NCBI RefSeq assembly: GCF_030848805.1
Contig: NC_092368.1
Location: 18,159,341 to 18,223,340, forward strand
From: Temnothorax longispinosus
Lineage: Eukaryota; Arthropoda; Insecta; Hymenoptera; Formicidae
Reading direction: 5' to 3'
Length of the DNA stretch: 64,000 nucleotides
Position numbers and translations under genes: made by a program. Shown here one piece after another: positions 13,201-28,200 of the stretch. How positions within the stretch are numbered: the first letter of the stretch is position 1; each line of letters begins with the position of its first letter. The notes beneath the pieces were generated by a model. It saw nothing but the letters and a program-made list of their open reading frames with translations. It did no database searches and had not been told where the DNA came from.

Positions 13201-16200
13201 CGGCCAATCACCGCCGCTCACTTGCGCCAAATTTCATAATGGAATGAAGCGGCGATAATTAATAACCCCGATATCAAACGCGACGAGAGAGCAATGGCGA
13301 ACGATTTGAGGCATACGCGCGATTTCGGTATTACGAGAAGCAAATTACATAGGGCAACGTATGTCGATGAGTTTTTTTTGTGGGTATCTTCATTTAATTC
13401 TGTTTACAAAACAGGATGACGGCGGATTTATAATTTCGGACGTTTCTCTCGGTTCCGTCAAGTTGTATAATTATGTAAAGGAGAAAAGAGAGAAGATATA
13501 ATTATGTAAAAATTCTCTCCCGATCTCTCGGAGAGAGAGAAGTTCCGTCGCCGAAGCGCGTCGCGCTCATATCACGAAAATTAGTCGACTCATTATCGTC
13601 GTGTCAGGTTCATTATGCGCCGAGTGCGTTACGCCGGGAGACAGCCGCTTCCCTCGTTAAGAAGGAAATGCACAATTCCCCTGCGAGGCGAACGCAACGA
13701 AAATAGATTAAGACGACGCGATCCGCGATCAAACCGGACGTGAAAATTGTTTAACTCGTTCCCTCATAAATTATTTAGCGCGGCCGCCCGCTATCATCTA
13801 TCAACTTTGATAACCGCGCCCGATAATAACTCCCGTGCCTGGCTACGGTCGAGACCGCAGACGGCCTCGAGTGCAACCGCGTAAATACATTTCAACCGAA
13901 TCGTGCGAACGTCAAGAGCGAAAGAAAACGTGCGAATTATATCCACGTGATTTCGCCGAGGTCGATTTGTAGCGCTCGCGCGATAAAAAACGGAACTAAG
14001 CAAATTAATTCCGACGGAGTGTCTAACTTACGGTATACTTATTATATTATCTAACATTCCAGTAGTTACCAGTAACGGCAGATCAGGCAGAATCGCGCGT
14101 GGTATTGAATTCTGAAGGTAATTTTAAAAATTGTAGATTCTTCTTGAAGATTATACAAAAAATTTTTCTAAAAAATTATATTTATATCATTTATTAGCTT
14201 AGGCAGTTCTAAATAAATTTAAAAATAATTATTTTCAATAAAAAAAGTTGATAAGAGGTTATCAGTTATTTTAATATATTATATTCAATGTCTAAAATTT
14301 TAATATTACAGTTATAAAAAAGTTTAAACTTAAATCTTAAGATTAAATACTTGACAGACCAAAAATTTTGTTCAGACTCCTCTTTACTTTTAATACAAAT
14401 TCTTTCTTTGTTTTTTTAAGAATGCAATATGGGATATATTTTATCGAATCGCTATACATAATATAACGATAAAAAGATTCCACGCTGCCACCGTGTTTTT
14501 CTGTTCTCGCAGTAATGTCAATCGTGTTTGGAATTTGGGTCAGATATCGAAACCTCGAGTGTTCTCTTTCTCTGTTCTTTTAGGATTGATTCTTTCAATC
14601 TGGTTTTTATTACACCGTACTCGTTTTTTAATAATATTTTATGCAGTTTCTGATTTTATGTAGAAAAGAGATGATAAAAAACTATTAATAAAAAACTTAC
14701 GTAAGTTCAATAATTATATTCAGCAAAAACAATATTTCATAGCAATTGAATTTATTTGTTTAAATTCAGTAAGTTTATCATTAACATTAATCAAACTCAA
14801 TTCAATCGTTATATAATTTAAGAACTCCGTTATGTAATTAAAGGATTCCGCCCCACAGTGCAAATTTAACTTTTTCAAGCTTTATAAATGTTAATTTCTT
14901 CAACAAACGGCTTAAATCACAGTTCTGTACAATTGTTAATTCTGCGAAAAGCATTGAAATATTGTATCAACACGAGATTTTAAATTATGATAATAAAAAT
15001 CACATACATTTTACAAGATTATTCGGTTATTAAAAGAGTGATTCCACAATAAGAGTATTTAGTCTAACATACTTGTTACCCTTCGCGTTTAGGCCAGTCT
15101 TTTATTACCAAACATAATAAATACGTTAACGACGGGTTCGGCCTCTGACCGCCGTTTTAATAAATGACACACACTTCCTCAAACATGATTCTTGTGTGCG
15201 ATTCCAATGATAATGATCCAATTAGCGGCCGTTTTCTCGGACGTTCCACTCTGTTTACGCCGCGGTCTATTCATTCTTTTACTTTCAATGTCGCGATCCT
15301 GCTGCTTTTTAAAATGCTTTAATACTCGGCTGAATAGCTAATAAGCCGTTTAACGATTTACAACACCGGCGATTTATGTCGCGTGTAATTAAGCTGACGA
15401 TCCAAATTGAAACGTTGTAGAAGCATCCTTCCACCATTAAATATCGATGCATCGATCAAACTAATATTATACCTGCATCTGGTATGCAGTGAACAAGTAT
15501 TTCTTACGCTTGTATTCGTTTTATACAATCTGTCAATTATCAAATTATCATATAAAATTGATTATTTCAAAGTAACTCGAGCATTCTAAAATTATCAAGC
15601 TTTCAAAGTTACTTATTTTAAATGCAATTGACATGTAAAGCAGTTTACGCCATTGAGATTCTCTATTAATGATTTAAAACAGGGACATGCGATTCAATCA
15701 TTTTCAATTATATCAAATCTGGATATATCATAAATTACTTTTGTGCTAAAATTAATACCGTTGATTATATTTTAGTTTTGTTTCTGAGCCTGTCGCGAGG
15801 AATAGTTTTGATTTTTAATCATTTAAAACTGTAGTTTTTTTCGAGTGTTTATCGGGCCGGGGCGTAATGGGAAGGCACTGACGAGACTTAATAAACGTTC
15901 CGTGGATGTGGATTAACAAGACTGAAAAATTTCTCTTCTCGAGGCGCGGCCAGCGCGACCAATGACGAAGAGCATCATCATCCGGCATGGTCGACGAAGA
16001 TCTCGCGCGAAATTCTGGACCGTCGGGGCCGCAATCAATTTGCCGGCGAACGAGGCGTTTTTATAGACGATTTCGCGTCGGTGTGCGCGATCGCTCGCGG
16101 CTGTGTGCGTTTAATACGCGTTGACGTGGCACGTTTTTAGCGCGGTGTAATCGCATGATGATACGTTACTGGCCTCTAACGACGCACGCGACCCTTCGTG

Positions 16201-19200
16201 GCAACTCACCTTTATGCGGACGTCTTACTCGCCGGGAAAACGAGCGAGGGAAATGCACGAGAGATGAAAGAACAAGAGAAAGAGAGAGAGAAAAGGAGAG
16301 TGAGAGAGAAAGTGCGTGTGCGTGTGCATGTATAGATATCGGCGGAACTGGTTCTTCGCCAGCCGCGAAGGGCGATAATCCTTTACCGGAAGAGTTCGAT
16401 CGGAGTAACGATTGAAGGGATGAGAGCGAAAACGGATCTCAAGTAATAATTGTAATTAACATAGTCTACCTCATTTGTAAGATTATTTTGGTTACAAGTA
16501 TATAATGATTCGCCTTCACAGAAAAATATAATAGACTTTATAAATCAAAGTGAACCTATTCTTACTCCAAATCATTATTCTATTTTAAGATCGCAATTTA
16601 ACGTTTATCACACATATAACATTACTTATGTATCGTTAATAGAATGATTTCGATCGATTTGCTATATCGTAGATGCACGTCATAAGCGTTTTGTAAAACT
16701 CCGCGTCAAACAGATGAGGATTTAATGAAATCTCGAGGAAAAAAGTTCCATGCGGAATTAATTATTCGGTCATCACCGAGTTCTAATACACCACCGTGAG
16801 GAGATTGAGATCTCTAAGAAGAGCATCCTCCCTGGTCTTCTACGATCCTTCGCAGGAACACGCAGGCCAGGCCAGGCGAGGCGAAACGAGCGAGCTCGTC
16901 AGCGTCGCGGCGAGAAGTGCAGCCCGAAGGCGTTTAATAAGGCCTCGTCCTACGTTACACGCGTATATACGCGTACGCGTATAAACACGCCCGAAATAAC
17001 GTGCAATTAAATTGAAATTACACCTGGGTCGTCCCAGGTAACACCTTTATGCATTATGCTTGGCCTTGTCCCGGCGCGAATGGCCGGCGATTGACGTGCC
17101 TTTCGCGTTGCGTTGCGTTGCGTTGCGTCGCGTTGCATGACGTTGCGACGCGAAAATATGCGGCGTAAATATCGTATAAGCGAACGGCGGCACATTAATT
17201 GTCCAAACGTTGTTCAAATCGTTGAATCTAAAAGTAATCGCGACACTGAGAATTTTCTAGCGACGTATAACCCTCGTTGTTTCTCATCATATTTGCATAT
17301 TTTCGTTATTCCTGACGGCCAACTAGGCCTGATGGTTGATTAAAGTTTCGGTGGAGACGTCACTTTATACCGTCGTGACAGAATGGCATAACGCAAACGC
17401 AAAGCGGCCCTCGTATCACGGGGCGCTTACACGACGAATGCAATTCAGAAGTGAATTCGAGTTTCGTAATCACCGGCTTGGCGAGCGCCGCCGGGCCGCT
17501 TCCAGGACGCAAGCCCCCATTTAGAGGGTAGTCTCTTGTTAAGTGAGAGTCAACGACGTCATTAGCGTTAGGAACGACATCCTGGCACCCAGGAGACCCG
17601 CCGCCTCCTACCTGGCAAGCAACACCAGTTTCCAGGTGAGGAGGTAACACGCCGACGCTCTACCCATTTCGGGTCAGCCGAACTCCGCGTCCGCATCTCG
17701 TCCCTTTAAAGTGCGATTAGCCCTACTAGAGGACCGGGACGACACGCAAGCACCAAATGCTCAGCCATTTGCGTCTGCGATTGCAACGTTTGTTTTAAAA
17801 CTCTTCTTTCTGCGACTGTTAAAAGTTTACGAGAATCTACTAATCAACTAATCGACTTTTTAATTTAATAAATACGAAGGCAAGTCTTAATAATCTGTTA
17901 TATCACGAATTTATAATGTTTGTTCTTATCTTGATCTGGTATAATTATATATTAATAGCTATTTATTATTATTTTATCTTATCACGTTTTTAATGGACGC
18001 ATAGGAAAAATGCTAAATATATGGAAATTGTTTGCCGAGCGCACGTTTAAGTTTATTACCGCTAAGACCTATTATTTTTTACGTTACCGTTAATAAATTA
18101 TTTATTAAGCGTATTCACAACTTCTTGAAACGTTAGTACAAATTTAATAACACCGGTGTTTAACAAACTGCAGGATCGCTTCTGCATCAGGACCGACCGA
18201 CCGGTCGTTTCAGTTCCTCCGAGATCGCGAGGGTTGGGAGAATGATCCCGGGAAAAGGGGGTTAATAAAGTAATTTAGTCTGGCGCGCGAGAGCGCGCGA
18301 GTGTGATAAAGGACACGGACGGCGAAGAAAGAGGGAGCGGGAGAAGGAGAGAGAACAAGATTATTAAGCTGTAAGGCGTTAACTGGCATAAGGCGTCGGT
18401 AGGTGGATACGTTGCTTGCGTGCCAGACTGACTGCATTTGCATCTAGACGCCATCAATCCTCCTGACGCCCGGTTACATTCCCCTCCATCCCCCACCCGT
18501 CGAGAACCCGAGAGGAAGGGAAAAGGAGGCTTTCGACTTGCTCCAAGAACGACTGCTAACATCATACCTGACTCGCGAGGTGCGAAATGAAGATCCACGG
18601 AATACCTGGAAGACGGGAGGAAGGGTGTTGTTGTTTAACGATTACCGTTCTGCGAGAACGGTGAGAGGAAGCGGGCGAGCGATGAATTTTGGACCACATG
18701 GATCGAGAATAGGTTCTTGACCCATATATTCGACAGACGAAAGATGTACTCGCTTTGTTTTTTTAACACTAGAACTAGCGACGATTAAGATATACTTCTA
18801 TTTCTATTATTTAAAAATACTTATATACATATATCTTTGGAAAAAAAGCTAAAGAGAGAAAATAAATTGATCAATTTACATATTGCAATAAAAGTCACGA
18901 AAAAATCTCATAAAATGTAGGTATTTTATAAATTTGATATAAAATTAAAAACCAGTTATTTTGACTACTCTTTAATAATTTTAGAGTTAATATAACGTTA
19001 ATAAACGTGAACTGACAGTTGGATCTAAAAAAGACCGAAGCATTGAAAGCGACATAAACTGTCTTGGCTATAGAATCACTGTTTTAAAGGATTGATACCG
19101 AGACGCCTCACGTGTATTATGACGAAGGCGAAATCGAATTCGCCTGAGAGGCGATATAATTTAACGCGCATGCATGGAGCGCACATTAAGGAACATAGCA

Positions 19201-22200
19201 ATTATGTTTATATGAATAAAGAGCTTTGAGATATTAAAATTCGTGCGTGTCTGCGCGAGGTATGTAATCAGCAATCGCGCCAATATCATCGAATTAATTA
19301 AACAAAGTTATATTTTCGCTGATTAATACAGGCGCATGTTTATCAAATTAAAAAAGTCTTCAGAGACTCGGTATCAGTTTCAGATACGCACCAACTGTCT
19401 TCGGAATTCGAAAACAATTTTGAGATGGGCTGAAGTTCGAGCGAGGGAATTCTCTTTCTAAATATTAAATATCTATATAACATTTTGCAAAAAATCGCCT
19501 GAGCATTCATATCTTAAGCAATATTAAATATTTCATTCATGCAATAAACAATTCCAAAATTTATATTATTACTTTGTAAGCCGCATGATATTTTTTACAT
19601 CGTATAGCTCATTTGTAGAAAAAAACATGAGAAAAAATATAAAAAAGAATGATTCGAAGCTGTTTAACTTCGATGATAAAATAAAACATTTTTGTTGGAG
19701 TTGTTTCTTCGACAAGCCAAGATACGAAACTATAAATAACAAATTTATTCTACAATTTCGTTTTCGAATTTTTGAAACAAACGTTTATATAGAGAAAGGC
19801 GCGCCATATCTCTCTCGGGTTTACGTTAACTCGCTTAATTATAGCGCGACGCGATTATGCGCGTATTAATGCCGCGGCAAAAGTCTGAAATATTAAATCC
19901 CGTTTGCAAGTCTATGCAAATGATCGTCTTGATTATGCGATGTCCGAAGCGCGGGGACATAAGACATAATTAAGATGAGACGGGAACCGGTGGGTGAACT
20001 CGAAAAGGATCGATGGAGATGAACTCCGGGGAGCCTTCGGCGTTACGTAACACGCATTTAATTATACGCGTGATCAAATATAATCAATGCAGACATAAAT
20101 TAAGGTAGACGACGTTCGATGACGTCTGACCGTAGCTCTTCTATTTTTATTCGCGTCAACGATCGGACTTAGCTGTCCGGGATTATCATTCTCAAAGAGA
20201 TGGTGTGTCCGTTTTGACTCTTCGGTCGGTTGGATTCATCCTTCATCGGATCGCCCAGATCTTTCGGATATCCACGTCCTCGCGGATACACGTGGTCGGC
20301 GAGGATCGCAAAAACCGGATCACAATAGTGCTGGCCGACGAAATACGATCGAGAAACATCGCGACAATGTGAGCGGCGCTGTGGCAGGTCGCGAACACGA
20401 AGAAAAGAACGAAGGAAGACGAGGAGGAATATGAGGAGGCTATCGAACGAGCTACGTAAAAGATTCCTCGCATAATACGGGTAGCCGGCCGATAAGACTT
20501 TTCTGATACGATCTACAACCAGGCCGGTTAATTATATATTAATACCTTCGCGTGCGATCCTTGGTCGCGTATAACCAGAATCAAGAGGCTGGCTGGCTGG
20601 CTGGTTAGCTCGACGGGAAGGGACGATCGGAAGTTGCATTCTGAAGGCTTTATAGGCTATAGAGGCACGATCGGTTGGATCGATTCTCATCAACGGGATA
20701 TACTTTCGTAACGCAAAGCGTACAACATTCAGTATAATAGACTTCTTCTATACGCAAACGAACTGTTTCGATATACACCCTGGATGGCCTAGATATATAT
20801 AATTTACCAAAAGTGTTTGTTAATTATGTTGGAATTCGAGATTTCGATCTCACAATTAGGGTTTGTTTGGATATTTTTCTTTAAGTGATTTAAAGAATGT
20901 AGTGTTTTCATTAACGCTTAATTATACTTTACATGACTATCGTTATTATTATTATTATAAAGATACCAAACTATGCATGCATACTATGTAATTATTATTT
21001 AATAAAGTAATTTTAATGCCGCGTTCGTGGTGAGAAAGGGACGATGAAATGTTTATGGAGAGCAATTTTGAGGAGCGGTTGAAGCCTTACGCGGAAAACC
21101 TATTTTGGTTGGCGTTAATTAATTTGCGAACAGTTAGCCATTCAATTTGCGAGCGAGATCTAATCATAAATACGATTAGACGCGATTGTACCGCTCGATA
21201 GAGCTTTCCCAAGGTGTCGAAAAACTTGAAAATGGGAGAGCAAACGGCAGTGGAACACGCGCGCATACGTGTGGCGACAAGCGGGAAATATATGGCCGTG
21301 CCGGCCGGCGTATCTCTTAATTCCCGGTAAATACTGGGAATTTAACCAGCCGGTAATAAATACTCGCATTTAAATCCCACGCGTCCGCAAGTCCTGAACT
21401 TGTTTTCTGCGACGCGAGATGTAATTGCGAGTTTATGTGTTTATTTCGCGGTGGCACCTTTTTTATTGGCGCCCCCCCAGCCCCGCTCGCGAACTAATTA
21501 CCCGTCGTGTTTATTTCACGTGTCAATTAGAAAGATTATGCGGCAGCGAGAGGAAATACGGTGCGGTGGCTCCTCGACAGTTCTTCAAAACTAAAATTGC
21601 TTTAGACATCGTGCTCGGTTGTGCAGAAAGTTGGATGTTTACGCGGGAAGAGAGTCATCGCATGTATTTTTTACCTTGAGAATCTGAACTCAATTTGTAT
21701 TAATGCCGTGATGAAAGTCGCCACGCTCTTTCGCAATTACACAATTTTCATTATTTACAAAGACGTTACTTACATTGAAAAAACTCGCCTAAGCTAGCAG
21801 CCGTATAGAAGAAGGCCCGCCGCAGCGCGTTGTATTATTCGTATTTAATTATCCCGCCTCGCAGGTGAATTATCAACGCGGGGCGATGAATTTTACAGCC
21901 TATCCCAATTGTTATTAACGTAATGCACGAACCGGAGTACGGAAGGTCAATATTGTACAATTCCGCGTGCGCATTACGGGCGTTCTCGCGCGGCCGATTG
22001 CGTCTGGCTTAAAAAGGAGAAATTGCGTGCCGGACCTCGGCGCGTTGGCTTACACCACCCCTAACTACTAGCCACGGATTGTTACCCCCATGGCGTGTCA
22101 TTTGCCAGGCGATATTATATCCCCGTCGTCGCGTGAGATCCCGACCGGCGAGTCGATTGTTTTAAATGACCGATTGGCAACGTGCATTATCAGTCGCAAA

Positions 22201-25200
22201 TGGCAAAACTCATTTGGACATTTCGTATTTGAGAACACAAATTCGCGTTTATATACAATACATGCATTTATTTGCGTTAATTTAACATTTATACGGCGGT
22301 TAACAATATCCAGATTAATTTTATAGAATTACTTTTTGAAATTAAAGATGTACGAAGGTTTTGCTCGATAATCTTAAATAAATCTATATTATAAGCAAAT
22401 TTATTAAAAGTAAAAACAATATAGGTATATAAATAATATTATGTGTCATTATATTTATATTATGTTAAAAAATATGTAAATATGTTATGAATAATAATAT
22501 ATAAAATAAATTAAAAATCTTTACTTAATTTTTGCTATATGTATTGTTGTTTCGGTATCATTCGTATATAATAAGTTTATATATATTCTCTATCTCAGTT
22601 CAAGTGCAAATTGTAGAAACACCGATCGATATACACCAGCTTTGCCAGCGGGCACTCGCGGAAATAAAAATGTTATTCCCAGCTCGGTTGGCGAGATCGC
22701 CGCACAAACACAGATTCCGCCGGGAACAGCGCCGCGTTGAAAGCGTCGTCGAGTCGCAAATTCTTTCGACACGATGAAACGACTTAGCGACCTTCGATTA
22801 TCACTTACGGCGTGTTAGAGGCCGTCGTTAATTCCGACGGCGGACGGTAGCGAGTAATAGAATGTAGCGAGCTGCTGAAAATGTTAATTTTCGCTGGACG
22901 CGCGCGGGAGAGCGCGCGCGCTCGTAAAAACGCGGATTTATCACGCAGTGGCCGCCGATTAATCGAATGCGAACGGCAGCCCCGGCGTTTGTATATTATC
23001 CGATGTGGATGTAGGCGTGCCTCGCGCGATAAATTCAAAATCGCCGAAGGGTATTTTTTACGGCGTCTCGCTCGCTCGTTTCCCTAATTGAGGATGGTAG
23101 CACCCGAGTTTGTCGACTACCAAATTTCGACATTACAGCTGAAAACGTGTATTGCGGATCGTTACAAAATGACAAAGGTATTTTCAAAGTGTCAGACGAA
23201 AGACTTTAGTGCGAAAACGTAAAACGTTCTCGCGACAACTTTCTGTTTTACTCTTAATCTTGATTAAAACACTGCATATTAATTATTTAAAAAGCTGTGT
23301 CTTATTCGTATTTAAATCCGTATTTCGATTTAAATGTAATTTAATTTTCTTATAATGAGAGATTAGCGACAGACAGTAAACACACTTCATATCACAAAAG
23401 ACATTATTACCGTAAATAATAAACTACTTCTTGATATATTTACCTTAAAAAAAGTGTCATTCTCCGACAGAATAAAGCTACATCAACAATGACATTTTTT
23501 TGTATCTATATCGAGAATGCAGCATCGAGAATGCAGCAGTTTCTACGCCATCGGCGCCAGTAAATTACGCAAGAAACATTAAACGATCAACGTAAGCGAA
23601 TTTGTGTTACATCGTCCTGTTTAGCTACCGTTTCTCCACCGCGGCGCGCGGCGCGGCGTTTCGCTTCACAAATCATCCGACCGTTTATGTTCCCCGAGCG
23701 AAGACATTAAGGGCCACGCTGCATCGCGGGAAGGGTTAATTCCGAAGAAGAACGGGATCGCGCTAAGAGGTGGAGGGCATTGTGGCCGACGCACAACGGA
23801 CGATATAATTTATTTGAAATAATTCCAGATGAGATGTATCATCGGATACGCCGCGTCCGCCGACGTTCATTCATTTTTGTCGCGGCGGGTCGCCGCGATG
23901 AAAAATCCGCTCACCAGCTGATAAACGTTCCCCTTTCCTTGTAATTATGCGCGATCGCGCGAGAGCGTCTTAATTTGCGGCGGAACAATCCATTCATTCA
24001 CAACGAAATTTTGGGGATTTTAGAGAATTCTTCGGATCTACGCAGCTATGTAAATATTTTTCAGAATGTTAAAGTTCTTGAATAAAGGAGTATTATAAGA
24101 AAATGGCGTAAAAATTATTTTGGTAGAAAGATCAAAATCTATCAACATTTCTAAACGTTTATCGAATTATTCAATGATATATCTATCGGTTCTCTTCAAT
24201 GTACATTTTACTGATATTACGATTATCTATTAGTGTTATGTATGTGTGTGTAAATTTGTTAAAATAACGCAGTACAGTCACTTTCATAATTTTCTCAGTT
24301 TTCGTGAATGTATCTAAACAACGTTTTATACGTATTTACACACAAGGTGAGAATCGTGCCCACCCGAAATAAGAATCAAGCCGAAGTTTTAGCAGTTTCC
24401 AGACGGGAGATCGCATTTACAAGACGTTGAGACAAGCCCAGTATCGTGCGTATATGTATGCGTGCAATGTTAGGTGCTATCTTTGTCTATATCCTTGTCT
24501 ATACAAGGACAGATATAGGTCGATAACATAGAAAATGGTAATTTTGTCGGTTGAGAGGTTGAGACAAGCCCAGTCCGGGGCCAGGAAGCGAAATTGGCGA
24601 AGTAACTCAGAAAGTAATAAAAAAGAGATTCTTATCGTCAAAGACAATTAACGGGGCATATAAATATGACGTATTTATAGTCTGTCAGCCGTATCTTCCC
24701 ACTATGGGTGCGTTCGGGAAAACGCTATTTGCTTATTCTACACCTGACCTTTCTTGTTTTACACCTGATGAGCGATAAAGATAGAATGATAGAATGCAAT
24801 AGCGTTAATAGCGCGCTTTCCGAACGCAGCCTATATGCGTCCACTACCCCGCCGCACCCCACCTATTCTCCATCATAACTCAAACTATTTAATTAATATT
24901 TCCCCCTCCTTTCTTTCGCTTTCTTTCTCTATTTCTGGTCGCGGAGAAAACTGACGATAAGAAATCTTGCAGACACGGCTCTTCGTAAATGCCCGGCTGC
25001 CTAGTTGGCTTATAGCGTGATTCTTGTTGACGATATATCGACGATACCAATAAAGATTGTGAGATAGAAGAATCATGAGGATCCCAAGTCTAAAAGCGCA
25101 GATGTTTAACTCTCTGATGAATTATTGCGTTATTGGCGTTATTATAAATGACTTAATAATCCTACTTGTTAATATTTTATAAGACATATAAAAAAAGCCC

Positions 25201-28200
25201 TTTCAAATATGTCAATCTGTTTTTGTAAATAATAAGGGATTGGTGTATTGTTCACAAAGATATAACATAAAGTAATAAATTATATATTATTTGTTGTATT
25301 TAAACTGTATGTATACATATATTCTTAGGCCTTCCAGAAATGTGCACAAACGGGTTTAAACATTTGTAATTACATCTGCATTTAATAATAATTATGTGAT
25401 CGTTTAAAGAAGCAGTTAAAATATGTTTAGACTGTAATGTTTTAATTTTTAATCACTGTAACGTGATTAAGAAATCAAATTGTACAAATTATATGTATTT
25501 GATTATAATATATCTGCTACAAAATATACGATCAAATCCAAGAATAAAGGCTTATTGCTTTCTAAGAATAAAGGATTATTGCTTTCAGTGATGGATGTGT
25601 ATCATCGATTTGATGTAAACGCATCATGTAAAATTAAAAATATTATTATCTAAGAATTAATAGCCATTATCATCAAGCATTAGTAGCAAACATTATCATT
25701 TCGTACCTTCGTGAAATCTATTGGCGAGGAGTGGTGGATCGCGCGCAGGATCCGGTATTTCGGGCAAGCAGTGTATAGTGCCCAGCGGCAGAAAGACGAG
25801 GACGATTCAATTTGCCGGTCGCGCCGCGCCGCGCGAGTATTTCTGAGGGCCCGTGGCGATATTCACGACACGCAAGCCACGCTCGAAAATTAGCTCGTGA
25901 CCGAACGTTGGTAGCTCGGACCGTGCGAGGGTGAGAGGAGGGGAAAAAGGGAGAGCAAGGGCGAGGGGAGGTTGCGGCGAGGGAGCCGCGGGGAAGGCAA
26001 GGGACGGCCTCGGGAGGGAAGTGCAGGGACGGAGAGGAAGAAAGAGAGGAGTTTTGAAAAGGGACTAACGACCGGCAGTTAACGGCGGCTCTGAAATTGC
26101 CGGTTGCCGGCGCATCTTCCACGGCCGACCCGGCTGGGAGAATTATTAAACTGTAGTTTAGTTTAAATTAAGTTATTACCCGGAGCCGCGCGCGCGTTTT
26201 GCCTGCCTGTTTTCTCCCGCGACCGTGCGGCAATCCCGCGTACGCGTATACGCGCGCGCGAGCTTTTCTGCATCCTGTGCGAGCTTTATACCGCGGAGCT
26301 TCGTAAGTCCGGGGCGTCCGAGAAGAATACTTTTGCTAGCGATTCGCGTTTCCGAGGTATTTCTTTGCGTGTAGTGACACCTTCGTTAGTATGCGGAGGT
26401 TTCTGAAAAAGTTTCTGACGTTATTGAAGAGTTTCCTTCAATAAAACGTGCAGGATATCGACTTTTAATCGAGATTTTATGAAAAATTTTAGCTGCCTGA
26501 TTAAATAATGAGTAGCTTCCGCGCGTTAACAATAAAATTATAGGTCCTACATGAATTTAAATGTTCTCAGCTATTGTTCTTGATTGTATGAATCTTTCGG
26601 GCACCATTTCAAACGAAGCCGGCTAATAAGCGGCTTCGCTAATGACGCACGTTTGTCGTTACATGCCGGTAAAATCTTCCATATTACTCGTAATTTGCAC
26701 TCATTCTAATGGCGATAATTTCAAGCGCAAAAAGCACATATACGACTTCGAATTATCGCATTAACAAACACGCGACGTGAATCGATGACACGACGCGCAC
26801 GATTTTATACGTACTGATTAAATTTATTATTATAACCGAATATCTTCGTAACGATGCGTTATAGCGTTGCGCGAAACAATAATGACAATGACGAATATTC
26901 AACGTAATGCTGGATTGTAGTCCGACAGCGTTTGCGAAGACGATCTCCTGTGACGCTATTCTGTTATATTCAGTCATCAATTTTTGCAATCGCGTGTCAG
27001 TGCTTCGAGTAAAACCGCATCGTTATTGCAACGATAATCGCGACGCCCGCGCCGCGGCCGTGCCGGCAACATCCCGACGCGACATTGCGATGCGTACGTA
27101 CACCGCGCGTCCCGCGCGAGTGTTAACGATTTCCGATAGGTAACAATTTTTATAATCACGTGTTGGTATCTCCGGCATAAAATTACATGTCGTTATCACG
27201 GTAACGCAACGCTGGAATCATTTCAACGTTATAATTTACCACGAGCGTGAGAAAGCGATAAAATGTATGTCATTTTTCATAATTAGATATTGCTATTCAA
27301 ATACGGATGCCTATCGTTTCAACAGTGATTGCAATGTTAACCGTGCGATTAATGTTCTTTATTATTATGCTTGTACACGCGAACACGTCCGAAATCAGAC
27401 CTCGTCTCGTTATTATAATAAATAACGGCGAGGACTCGTCTCGTTGTTATAATAAATAACAGGGTCATTGTGGACGACGCCATTTATGGTGGTTCAATGT
27501 TAAGGTTTATATTATATACTGTCGAGTCAAAATACCTCGCGGATTATACTCCGCTATTTTTCCAAAGACAGAGAAAGACAGAGAGAGGGAGAGAGGCGAT
27601 ATCCGCGAGAAACCGCGATAAATCCAGGTGATTTTGTGCGCTAAAGTGCTATACCTTTAAACTTCCCCGTCCTTCGACCAATTAAACTTTCTCTGCGTAG
27701 CGCAGGATGTTGGGGCGGAAATTGTATACCAGATCCACAAGGTGAATTTACAGGGACGCGTTTCAATTTTATATCTTAACCCATTTTCAATCTGATAAAG
27801 AACGCCGATATCTAATTAGAACTTACGTCTGTAAAGAATGATCACGTATTATCCATTGCTTTCAACGCTCGGAATGGCGGATACAATTTTCCGCTCCAAC
27901 ATTCTGCTTTAAATCTGCTCTTCAATTTCAGTGTCATTTCGATTCTTTGATGCGCGCAAATTATTTTTGTAAGCCTTGTAAACTTTCTCTATGTGTCTTT
28001 TCTTTCTTTCCACTCTTCCCCCCTCTCTCTCTTTGTGGAGAGCGGTCGTTCTTTTTTTGTCAACTGTCCTAATGCCTCCTCCTTCGGTCTAATCGTAAAA
28101 TAATGACAGGATGCTACGATAACGTGACCACTTACTAAAGAAGCTCGGCTCGTTTGGTCTCACCTGCATCCCTCCGCTGCGGCCTCCCTCGAGTGTATTG

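Noticed and set aside
2247..22070. Shared 13-mer CACCCCTAACTAC near 2247 and 22056
   Set aside because: Too short and isolated to call a repeat family.
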